Assembly: GCA_025964465.1 (NCBI GenBank)
Contig: JAOPYS010000363.1
Location: forward strand, 1 to 7,406
Direction of reading: 5' to 3'
Length of the DNA stretch: 7,406 nt
From: Thermoleophilia bacterium
GTDB taxonomy: Bacteria; Actinomycetota; Thermoleophilia; Gaiellales; SKUG01
A program made the position numbers and the translations under genes. The stretch's first letter is position 1. Each line of letters opens with the position of its first letter. The notes beneath the pieces were generated by a model. That model worked only from the letters and a program-made list of their open reading frames with translations. It did not search any database and had not been told where the DNA came from. Of the stretch, positions 1 to 5,548 are shown piece after piece.

Positions 1-353
1 CACCCGCGCCGGCCCCCGCCCCCGCTCCCGTCCCGGTCCCGGTCCCTGTCCCGGCGCCGGCTCCGGGCCCGAACGCCGCGCCCGTCCTTCGCGCCGTCAC
101 CATCCCGGCGCAGACCACGACCCGACTGATCACCGTCCGCATCGACGCCACCGACGACGTCGCGGTCACGCAGGTGCGCCTCGCCAACGAGGACGGCACG
201 TGGCAGGCGTGGCGCGCCTTCGCCCCGACGATCACGTGGCAGCTCAACGCCGGCGCGAACAAGCGCGGCGTCTACGTCCAGGTGCGCGACGGCGCCGGGC
301 GCGAGAGCGCGTCGATCTACAGCCGCATCACGTGCGTCGCGCCCTGCGCCTGA
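1..353 (+). CDS. C-terminal part of a secreted Pro-rich/beta-sandwich protein (5' truncated)
   Basis: An open frame enters from the left edge (codons start at position 3) and ends at TGA 351-353. The visible 116 residues begin with about 23 residues of alternating Pro-Ala and Pro-Val, a typical extended extracytoplasmic linker. A domain of about 80 residues follows that reads as alternating beta-strands (TRLITVRIDATDDVAVTQVR, then GTWQAWRAFAPTITWQL, then GVYVQVRDGAGRES). This resembles the Ig/Fn3-like 'D-x-x-V-x-x-V' modules found at the ends of actinobacterial exported proteins. Two cysteines at the very C-terminus (CVAPC) could form a disulfide. The N-terminus, any signal peptide and any catalytic domain lie outside the window, so the function cannot be named. 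It converges on the VIT-like gene with only 9 bases between the stop codons. Confidence 0.75.
   Translation, partial: PAPAPAPAPVPVPVPVPAPAPGPNAAPVLRAVTIPAQTTTRLITVRIDATDDVAVTQVRLANEDGTWQAWRAFAPTITWQLNAGANKRGVYVQVRDGAGRESASIYSRITCVAPCA
30..53 (+). repeat. Tandem hexamer coding for (Val-Pro)4
   Basis: Four consecutive six-base units, GTCCCG, GTCCCG, GTCCCT and GTCCCG, encode Val-Pro four times in frame. They are flanked by looser CCC/GCC-type units encoding Ala-Pro. The array is the Pro-rich linker of the truncated secreted protein. Because the unit is a multiple of three, copy-number change would lengthen or shorten the linker without a frameshift. Confidence 0.7.
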
Positions 354-366
354 CCGCCGCGGTCAG
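350..366. terminator. Perfect hairpin holding both convergent stop codons
   Basis: Bases 350-356 (CTGACCG) and 360-366 (CGGTCAG) are exact reverse complements around a three-base spacer. The TGA of the rightward gene (351-353) and the TGA of the leftward VIT-like gene (reading 365-363) sit at mirrored positions in the stem. There is no T-tract on either side, so this is not a canonical intrinsic terminator. A GC-rich hairpin in such a short convergent gap could still act as a bidirectional terminator or mRNA 3'-end stabiliser. The structure is seen; the function is inferred. Confidence 0.45.
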
Positions 367-836
367 CCCGAGGCGCCGAGCACCACGCTGACGCCCGTGA
401 TGAGCGCGCCCGCCACCGCGACGTGGGCCAGCGACGTGGTGAAGCTCGTGCGGAAGAAGCGCCATCGCAGCGCAGCCAGGACGATCATCTCCATCCCCAC
501 CACGATGAAGGCCGTGACGAGCGCCGCGTGGTAGTCGGAGATGAGGAAGGGCAGCGTGTGCAGGATGCCGCCCACGAACGTCCCCGCGCCGGTGATCAGC
601 CCGCGGTGGACGGGGTTGCCGCGCCCTGTGTCCTCGCCCGTGTCGGACAGGCCCTCGCTGTAGGCCATGCTGATCGCCGCGGCGATGGAGGTTGCCAGCC
701 CGGCGATGAAGGCGTAGTGCGGGTCACCCGACACGATCGCCACCGAGAAGATCGGTGCGATGGTCGAGAGCGATCCGTCGATCAGCCCGACGAGGGCCGG
801 CTGTACGCGTTGGAGGAGGAGGTCGTCGCGGTCCAT
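363..836 (-). CDS. Short VIT1/CCC1-family-like membrane protein (putative Fe/Mn transporter)
   Basis: Encodes 157 residues from ATG 836-834, preceded by a GAGG-type ribosome site four bases upstream; longer upstream frames lack membrane-protein character. The first hydrophobic segment (about 14-35) carries LVGLIDGSLSTIAPIF, matching the family's Asp-Gly signature. The second (about 41-60) carries AAAISMAYSEGLSD, matching the family 'ISMG..EYLS' signature. D20 and M57 align by eye with the conserved metal-path Asp and Met of VIT1. Further segments lie at about 79-99, 104-123 and 135-154, giving the expected five helices. The long Glu-rich cytosolic metal-binding insert of plant VIT1 is missing, replaced by a loop of about 15 residues (DTGEDTGRGNPVHR). 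Family members move Fe2+ or Mn2+ out of the cytosol; substrate here is unknown. It is the last gene of the leftward operon, 61 bases after the unknown protein. Confidence 0.75.
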   Translation of the reverse strand: MDRDDLLLQRVQPALVGLIDGSLSTIAPIFSVAIVSGDPHYAFIAGLATSIAAAISMAYSEGLSDTGEDTGRGNPVHRGLITGAGTFVGGILHTLPFLISDYHAALVTAFIVVGMEMIVLAALRWRFFRTSFTTSLAHVAVAGALITGVSVVLGASG

Positions 837-897
837 GCCCCCTCGTACCCCGATCGGCGCCGCACCGCGCACAGGGCCCGAACGGCCGATGGCGCCG

Positions 898-1680
898 TCA
901 CATCCAGCGGGTGCCGTCGAGCGCGACGATCGCCCGCAGCGCGCGGGTGGCCGGGCGCCAGCCGAGCGTCGTGCCCGTGCCGGCGATGCTGCCCACCAGC
1001 GGGTCGCTCGCCGCGCCCTCGAGCGCGGGCGGCAGGGCCACCGCCGCGACCCCGAAGCTCGCGCCGCCGGGTGCGGTGACGATGGCGAGGTGCGAGGTCG
1101 CCGCGCCGGTCGTGAGCAGGCCGTGTGCGTGCTCGCGCGCCGCGTCGACGGTCTCGAACCCGGCAGCGTGCAGCGCCCCCGCCCGGACGACGTGCGTCGA
1201 GTCGCGGCGAGCGCGACCCTCGCCCGTGCTCGCGGTGACCACCGCGATCGGCGCGCCCGGTGCGAGCGCGGCGGACGACATCGGGTGTGCGTGCACCGAC
1301 GCCCGGTCCGCGTCGCGCCACGTCGCGAGCTCGTGGGCGCGGGCCCGCTCCCCCAGGTCGACGAGCGTGCCGCCGACCGCGAACGGCGGGGGGCGGTCGT
1401 CGAGCAGCGACCGGGAGGCGAGCAGCGCATCGGCGAGCGGCAGCTCCGGCAGCGCCATCCGCGACAGGCGCAGCCACGCCGTCGACACGAACGCGTTGGA
1501 CTGCGGCACGATCCGCCCGCCGAACCCGGTGCCCCAGTACGACGGCACGCGCACCGGGCCGTGCACGCGCGCCTCGTCGACCGCCCGCGCCCGCCGCGCC
1601 GCGTCCGCGGTCAGGCGCACGATCGCGCGTTGCTCGTCGTTGAGCTTCGACAGTGCGTCGATCGGGTGGGGTCGCGTCAC
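898..1680 (-). CDS. Hypothetical protein of 260 residues, unrecognised
   Basis: The frame runs from GTG 1680-1678 to TGA 900-898. A GGAG ribosome site lies eight bases upstream of the GTG, which decides the start. I do not recognise the family. The protein has no signal peptide, no clear membrane helix and no cysteine. Its N-terminus is a helical, charged stretch (DALSKLNDEQRAIVRL) followed by an aromatic/Gly patch (VPSYWGTGFGGRIVPQSNAF). The C-terminal half is rich in Ala, Gly and Thr with strand-like pieces (LAIVTAPGGASFGVAAVALP, then RALRAIVALDGTRWM). It looks soluble, alpha/beta and cytosolic. It begins 63 bases after the CU044_5270-like gene and ends 61 bases before the VIT-like gene on the same strand, so co-transcription is likely. 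Codon use matches the neighbours. Several overlapping frames are open here; this one was chosen for its ribosome site and natural composition. Confidence 0.65.
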   Translation of the reverse strand: MTRPHPIDALSKLNDEQRAIVRLTADAARRARAVDEARVHGPVRVPSYWGTGFGGRIVPQSNAFVSTAWLRLSRMALPELPLADALLASRSLLDDRPPPFAVGGTLVDLGERARAHELATWRDADRASVHAHPMSSAALAPGAPIAVVTASTGEGRARRDSTHVVRAGALHAAGFETVDAAREHAHGLLTTGAATSHLAIVTAPGGASFGVAAVALPPALEGAASDPLVGSIAGTGTTLGWRPATRALRAIVALDGTRWM

Positions 1681-1743
1681 GCGCAGGGCTCCATCGCAGG
1701 GGTCCCCAAGGTATGGCCCACGAATTCAGGACGAAAACGCGAA

Positions 1744-2970
1744 CTACCGCTTGACCTGCTGCACCGTCTCGTCCGTGGCGGTCGGAGCCTGCTGGCGCGT
1801 CTGCTCGTCGATGGAGATCCAGCCTTCATCCGGGCCGAGGTCGGCCTCGCGACTGTTCGTCTGCGTGTACTCGAGCAGCTGCCCGTGGCGCACGTCGAAG
1901 ATGGCGTGGAAGGTGCCAGTGAACCCTGCCTTCGCCTGGTTGCCCCCGTACCGGTGGTAGGTCGGCACCTCGATCTCGACCCCCCGTCGCCCGAGGTGGT
2001 CGAGTTTCGGTCCGAGGTTGCGCGCCCCCGGCCAGTTCGCGAGCACCCGGATGATGCCGGCCCGACCCTGCGCGTCGTAGACCGGCTCGGTGAGCAGCCA
2101 GAAGCCGATCTCGGTGGCGGAGATCGAGTTCGGCGCATAGCGACCGGTGCGTGCGGCGGCGCCCGCCACCATCCGGTTGCGGATGCCGACGAGGCGGTTC
2201 AGCTCCGCCGCGCCAAGCGCTGGGTCGCTGGGGAAGCTGGACCTCGTCCTGCCGCGCAACCAGATGCCGGTGTTGCCGAGGCACTGGTCGGCGGGTGAGG
2301 GCTTCGCATCACACGGACGCATGACCGGCCCGCTGTACTGGGACCGACCCAGTTCGTGAGCCCCATCGGACCACCGCTCCCAGATCGTGTTTCGCACGAC
2401 GGGAAAGTCGGGCCGCGTTGTCGTCTTCGCTCCCGTCTTCTCGTCCTTCCACGTACATGTGCGCAGGGTCACGCTCCCGCCGCAGGTCAGGGAGTAGTTG
2501 CCCCACGCAGCGTTCCAGTACGAGCGTCGCAGGTACAGCCATGGTCCGGTTCCCGTGTCGCGCATCGTGTCCGCGACGTGCGTCAGGACCTCCTGCGCCG
2601 AAGCGGTCTCGATACCGGGGATGGCGCGCAGCACGACGGAGCGTCGGGACGGGGCGGCCGGTCGGTCCGTCGCGCCCGGCGCGCCGATCTCGGGGGCCTG
2701 CCGTCGGCTCGGGCCGCCTCGGCCACCGTCCTCCCAAGGCGCCAGCGCGATGGCGGCCAGCATCGCGGCTGCAACCAGCGGAGACGCGACGAACGACCAG
2801 CGTCGTCGTGGGCGACGCCGCGATGTCGAGACGGAGGGCGCTCCCGAGCGCGCGTTCTGTGCGGCGTGCAACCGGGGCAGCAGCATGCGGGCGCGGTCGT
2901 CCTCGGGCATCCATTCGGCGATCGTGGCATCGCGCACCAGGGTGTCCAACGCGTCGTCTGTGTACGTCAT
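1744..2970 (-). CDS. CU044_5270-family-like single-TM protein, candidate anti-sigma factor
   Basis: Encodes 408 residues from ATG 2970-2968, overlapping the sigma-factor stop as ATGA, which implies translational coupling. The acidic cytoplasmic N-terminus (1-50) contains AEWMPEDDRARMLLPRLHAA. A basic patch (RRRPRRR, 51-57) and one membrane helix (about 58-79) follow, then a roughly 325-residue extracytoplasmic domain. That domain has two cysteine pairs (LTCGGSVTLRTC and MRPCDAKPSPADQC), probably disulfides. Its end has the layout I know from CU044_5270-type proteins: a Leu-rich helix, an 'ANWPGA' turn, 'HLGRRGVEIEV', then strands with FDVRHGQLLEYTQ. Such proteins often follow ECF sigma factors in actinobacteria, and a regulatory anti-sigma role is inferred from topology and coupling. 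No zinc-binding HxxxCxxC motif is visible in the N-terminus, so it is not a ZAS-type anti-sigma factor. Confidence 0.8.
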   Translation of the reverse strand: MTYTDDALDTLVRDATIAEWMPEDDRARMLLPRLHAAQNARSGAPSVSTSRRRPRRRWSFVASPLVAAAMLAAIALAPWEDGGRGGPSRRQAPEIGAPGATDRPAAPSRRSVVLRAIPGIETASAQEVLTHVADTMRDTGTGPWLYLRRSYWNAAWGNYSLTCGGSVTLRTCTWKDEKTGAKTTTRPDFPVVRNTIWERWSDGAHELGRSQYSGPVMRPCDAKPSPADQCLGNTGIWLRGRTRSSFPSDPALGAAELNRLVGIRNRMVAGAAARTGRYAPNSISATEIGFWLLTEPVYDAQGRAGIIRVLANWPGARNLGPKLDHLGRRGVEIEVPTYHRYGGNQAKAGFTGTFHAIFDVRHGQLLEYTQTNSREADLGPDEGWISIDEQTRQQAPTATDETVQQVKR

Positions 2971-3560
2971 GTCAGCTCCTCCGAGCCTGCCTGCAGGGTC
3001 TGCGCGACTGAGCGTCGTGCCCGGGAGAGGTGGCTTCGCACAGTGCCGGGCGGCAGGTCGAGCGCCGCCGCCACCTCCGCCGGCGTGAGCTCGCCGAGCG
3101 CGACGAGCAGGAGCACGGTGCGAGGCAGCTCGTCGAGCGCCCGCACGGCGCCCATCACGGCGGTGCGCAGCGACGCGGCGTCGAGCCGTTCGTCCGCACC
3201 CCCGGAGAAGTCGGGCGTGCTGCCCGCGGTGGTGCGCTCGGCCTCGTCGCGCTGGCGCCGTTCCCAGCGTCGCCGTGCACGCCCCATGTCGCGACAGCGG
3301 TTGAGGACGATGCCCACCAGCCAGCTGCGCTCGCTTCCGAGCTCCGGCCGGTAGCGGGCACGATCCCGCCAGGCCGTGGCGAACGACTCGGCCACCACGT
3401 CGTCGGCGAGGTCGGGCCCGACCTGCGTTGTCGCCACCCGCTGGAGCACGCAGGCGTGCGCATCGACCAGGTCGTGCATCCATGCGTCCGTCCCCTCGAC
3501 CGCAATCGGCGGGAGGGGAGGGGCAGCGTAGATGACGGCTGGGTCAGGGAAACGGGGCAT
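2967..3560 (-). CDS. ECF (sigma-70 family) RNA polymerase sigma factor
   Basis: Encodes 197 residues, a usual ECF length. Region 2 (about 30-102) shows DLADDVVAESFATAWRD (core binding, cf. the usual 'AEDvvQetF.raw'), then SERSWLVGIVLNRCRDMGRA and the basic RRRWERR (-10 recognition). A linker of about 25 residues precedes region 4 (about 130-190). Region 4 has VRALDELPRTVLLLVALGEL and the helix-turn-helix TPAEVAAALDLPPGTVRSHL, ending SRARRSV (-35 recognition). No extra C-terminal SnoaL-like domain is present. The start at 3560 has only a weak ribosome site. Met28 at 3479 follows a GAGGGG stretch by 12 bases and would still keep region 2, so the N-terminus is uncertain. The TGA (2969-2967) overlaps the downstream ATG by four bases. 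It is the first gene of the leftward operon and diverges from the SSB-tailed gene across 157 bases. Confidence 0.93.
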   Translation of the reverse strand: MPRFPDPAVIYAAPPLPPIAVEGTDAWMHDLVDAHACVLQRVATTQVGPDLADDVVAESFATAWRDRARYRPELGSERSWLVGIVLNRCRDMGRARRRWERRQRDEAERTTAGSTPDFSGGADERLDAASLRTAVMGAVRALDELPRTVLLLVALGELTPAEVAAALDLPPGTVRSHLSRARRSVAQTLQAGSEELT

Positions 3561-3607
3561 CCAGGACAGTCTGTGCCGCCGCGGCCGAGCGCGTTGCAGC
3601 GGAGCGC

Positions 3608-3622
3608 GTAGCTGATCGCTAC
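3608..3622. promoter_or_regulatory. 15-base dyad in the sigma/SSB-like divergent intergenic region
   Basis: GTAGC (3608-3612) and GCTAC (3618-3622) are exact inverted arms around TGATC. The dyad lies 48 bases upstream of the sigma-factor start and 95 bases upstream of the SSB-tailed gene. It is the right size and place for an operator serving either gene, but a five-base arm can arise by chance. The rest of the 157-base intergenic region holds no convincing primary-sigma -35/-10 pair on either strand. Confidence 0.25.
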
Positions 3623-3648
3623 CCGAGTCCGGGACCCCGCCGTGTAAC

Positions 3649-3653
3649 GTTCC
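3649..3653 (-). promoter_or_regulatory. Possible ECF -35 element (GGAAC) before the sigma-factor gene
   Basis: Read on the minus strand, 3653-3649 is GGAAC followed by GTT, the classic core of many ECF -35 elements. It lies 88 bases upstream of the sigma-factor ATG, a sensible position for autoregulation. No clean -10 such as CGTC is present at the expected 16-17 base spacing; the nearest sequence reads CCGGACT. This is therefore only a candidate half-promoter. Confidence 0.2.
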
Positions 3654-3672
3654 CTCCAGCAGGTGCAGGACG

Positions 3673-3690
3673 GCCCCCACGGCTGGGGGC
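3673..3690 (+). promoter_or_regulatory. GC hairpin in the 5' leader of the SSB-tailed gene
   Basis: GCCCCC (3673-3678) and GGGGGC (3685-3690) form a perfect six-pair all-GC stem around the loop ACGGCT. It ends 27 bases before the ATG at 3718 and leaves the GAAGGA ribosome site (3700-3705) unpaired. It could stabilise the leader or attenuate transcription. No T-run follows it, so it is not an obvious terminator. Confidence 0.3.
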
Positions 3691-3717
3691 GCGACGCGAG
3701 AAGGACGGCGACAGAAC

Positions 3718-4290
3718 ATGACCACCACCCTTGACGAGGTCTTCGCGAAGGCCACCCCCTCCAACGAGCCGGAGGCCGTCGAGACCGACCGCAAGCCCGG
3801 TGGGCTGCTGCCGGCCGGCGAGTACGAGGGCGTCGTCGTGAGCGCCGAGGTGCGCTCCGGCTTCCGCCCGTGGGTCGAGCAGGAGCTGTCGCTGCGGCTG
3901 CAGGTCGACACCGGCGAGGCGAGCGGCCGCACGACGTTCTGCGACATCGAGCTGGCGCCCCTGACCGGACGCGACGGCGGCATCAGCGAGGGCAAGGTCC
4001 GCTACGTGAAGTGGCAGATCACCGACGTGCTCGGCTACGACGGCGTGCTGAGCGAGCTGGGCCAGCACGCGGCGGCCTTCGCGGGCACGCGCGTGAGCTT
4101 CGAGCAGAAGATCACCCTCGCCGCCAAGGTCAACCCGGCGACGGGCACGCCGTACGAGAACCGCGAGGTCACGCTCAAGCAGCGCCTCAGCGGTGCGGCG
4201 CCCGCCCCGACCGGTGGCAGCGTGACGCCCGACACGTCGGACTTCACGCCGCTCGCACCGACCGCGGACGACGACGACATCCCGTTCTAG
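3718..4290 (+). CDS. SSB-tailed, putative ssDNA-binding protein (DUF669-like)
   Basis: Encodes 190 residues. The last seven, DDDDIPF (184-190), match the acidic tip of bacterial SSB (E. coli ends DFDDDIPF), which docks replication and repair enzymes. It follows a flexible Gly/Pro/Thr-rich tail (about 158-183), as in real SSBs. The body is not canonical Ssb: it lacks the usual start (MINKVILIGRLG-like) and the short OB-fold spacing. It begins instead with LLPAGEYEGVVVSAEVRSGF (30-49), then strands ending TTFCDIELAPL, then a helix GVLSELGQHAAAFAGTRVSF. The pattern 'P-x-G-x-Y ... helix ... G-x-x-V/F' recalls DUF669-type phage proteins, some of which are SSB-like. The tail is solid evidence of partner docking; ssDNA binding is inferred. 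It diverges from the sigma operon and converges on the kinase with four bases between stops. A GAAGGA lies 12 bases before the ATG, slightly far. No other phage genes adjoin it. Confidence 0.75.
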   Translation: MTTTLDEVFAKATPSNEPEAVETDRKPGGLLPAGEYEGVVVSAEVRSGFRPWVEQELSLRLQVDTGEASGRTTFCDIELAPLTGRDGGISEGKVRYVKWQITDVLGYDGVLSELGQHAAAFAGTRVSFEQKITLAAKVNPATGTPYENREVTLKQRLSGAAPAPTGGSVTPDTSDFTPLAPTADDDDIPF

Positions 4291-4316
4291 GGCCTCAACC
4301 TTTGGACTTGTGAGCC
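4291..4316. terminator. Weak imperfect hairpin at the SSB-like/kinase convergence
   Basis: GGCCTCA (4291-4297) can pair with TGAGCC (4311-4316) if one C bulges, with a possible inner CC/GG pairing around TTT (4299-4305). It overlaps the kinase stop codon and starts one base after the stop of the SSB-tailed gene. It is the only hairpin I can see at this four-base convergent junction, and it is weak. Confidence 0.25.
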
Positions 4317-5500
4317 TTGGCGGGCTTGCCCCCGGCGTGCTTGCCCTTCCCGTGACCGGGCGGGGTGGCGGCGGGGGCAGGCCCGTTCGGCTGTGCGGGC
4401 GCCGGTGTCGTGACCGCCGCGGCCGGCGCAGGCGTCGGATCGGGTGACGGATCGGTCGCGGTGCTCGCGGCGGGGCTGTCCGAGCTGCCCCCGTTCCCAC
4501 CGGAATCGTCGGCGGACGTGATCGCAACGATCGCGACGAGCAGCACGGCGAGCGCGCCCAGGACCACCGCAGCGATCCGCCGCCGCGACCAACGATGCAC
4601 TCGTCCGACCGAGCGCCCGATCGGGACGGTGGCTGCGGCGGCGATCGGGGTCACGACGGTCGCGGGCAGGTCCTCGCGATCGAGGGCAGCTGCGAACTCG
4701 TCGCCGTTGGCTGGACGCCGCGCCGGGTCCTTGTCCAGCGCCCGGAGGATGACGTGCTCAAGCCGCGGGTCGATGCCGGGAGCGAGCCGGTGCGGCGCGA
4801 TCGGATCGTCCTGCACCTGGCGCAGTGCGACCTCCACGGGCGTCGAGCCGAGGAACGGCGCCTGCCCCGTCACGAGCTCGTAGAGCACGACCCCCAGCGC
4901 GTATACGTCGCTGGCCGGCCCGACCCGCTCGCCGCGCGCGGCCTCCGGCGACAGGTAGCGGGCGGTGCCGACGACCGTCCCGACCTCGGTCAGGGTCTGG
5001 CCCGCGTCTTCGGTGCGCGCGATACCGAAGTCGGTGACCTTGAGCGCGCCGCGCCCGTCCAGCAGCATGTTGTGCGGCTTCACGTCGCGGTGCACGAGCC
5101 CCCGCGCGTGCGCAAAGCCCAGTCCGCACGCCGCCTGCCGCACCAGCGAGGTCGCGAGCGCGTGGTCCATGGGCGCGTCGTGTCGGGCCAGCTCCGCAAG
5201 CGAGCCGCCCTCGATCAGCTCCATCGCGATCCAGCTCGGGCCACCATCGGTGCCCTCGCCGCAGTCGTAGACCTGCACCACGTTGGGGTGGTTCAGCGAC
5301 GCGACCGCACGGGCCTCCCGCCGGAACCGCTCCGCGAAGGCGGTGTCGGCGGCGAAGCGCTCGCGCAGCACCTTGAGCGCGACCGGCCGGTCCAGTAGCT
5401 CGTCGCGCGCCTCGAAGACGCGTGCCATGCCGCCCTCGCCGAGCGGCGCGACGACGCGGTAGCGCTCGGCGATGAGCATGTCGATGTCGATCGGCGCCAT
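4295..5500 (-). CDS. Transmembrane Ser/Thr protein kinase (PknB-type, no PASTA domains)
   Basis: Encodes 401 residues from ATG 5500-5498. The kinase domain (about 14-275) has all key residues. These are the glycine loop GEGGMARVFEA (21-31), the VALK lysine K43, the helix-C glutamate E62, the catalytic loop HRDVKPHNML with D139 and N144, and DFG (157-159). The activation segment has Thr/Ser sites (TLTEVGTVVGTARYLSPE, ending at E186), and DVYALGVVLYELVTGQAPF follows. A juxtamembrane linker leads to one membrane helix (about 309-328). The extracytoplasmic tail of about 70 residues has no PASTA repeat. It is Gly/Ser-rich, then Pro/Ala-rich, and ends strongly basic (GKGKHAGGKPAKAHKSKG). Such kinases phosphorylate cytosolic proteins on Ser/Thr in response to envelope or growth cues. 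A second Met (M8) is a possible start. It diverges from pspA across 115 bases, which makes the Psp proteins plausible partners, though this is inference. Confidence 0.95.
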   Translation of the reverse strand: MAPIDIDMLIAERYRVVAPLGEGGMARVFEARDELLDRPVALKVLRERFAADTAFAERFRREARAVASLNHPNVVQVYDCGEGTDGGPSWIAMELIEGGSLAELARHDAPMDHALATSLVRQAACGLGFAHARGLVHRDVKPHNMLLDGRGALKVTDFGIARTEDAGQTLTEVGTVVGTARYLSPEAARGERVGPASDVYALGVVLYELVTGQAPFLGSTPVEVALRQVQDDPIAPHRLAPGIDPRLEHVILRALDKDPARRPANGDEFAAALDREDLPATVVTPIAAAATVPIGRSVGRVHRWSRRRIAAVVLGALAVLLVAIVAITSADDSGGNGGSSDSPAASTATDPSPDPTPAPAAAVTTPAPAQPNGPAPAATPPGHGKGKHAGGKPAKAHKSKG

Positions 5501-5548
5501 GGCGCCCCCGTACCCGCGCGCCTCGGGAAGTGACGGGCGCTCGCCTGA

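Noticed and set aside
837..897. Repeated GGCGCC palindromes between the unknown protein and the VIT-like gene
   Set aside because: Six-base GC palindromes are expected by chance at this base composition, and the 30-base loop makes a functional hairpin unlikely.
837..1430. An N-terminal extension of the VIT-like protein by about 198 residues
   Set aside because: The extension is Arg/Ser/Pro-rich, overlaps the unknown protein in another frame, and has no membrane character. The internal ATG at 836 has a ribosome site and begins just before the first membrane helix.
1681..1743. A possible promoter (TTTCGT-N17-TACCTT on the minus strand) before the unknown protein
   Set aside because: It matches the primary-sigma consensus at too few positions. 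The AT-richer patch is suggestive only, and co-transcription with the upstream genes is simpler.
755..2298. Very long rightward open frames (about 400 and 510 codons) opposite the leftward operon
   Set aside because: They are extremely rich in Arg, Ala and Pro and lack any recognisable domain. They cover the reverse strand of well-supported genes, as expected from GC-rich third positions.
2971..3483. A sigma-overlapping N-terminal extension of the CU044_5270-like protein
   Set aside because: The sigma factor clearly occupies another frame here. The extension is low-complexity Arg/Ala, and the ATGA overlap gives a natural start at 2970.
3561..3995. Extension of the sigma factor upstream to about 342 residues
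   Set aside because: It would overlap the SSB-tailed gene on the opposite strand and exceed normal ECF length. The extra residues have no sigma-factor features.
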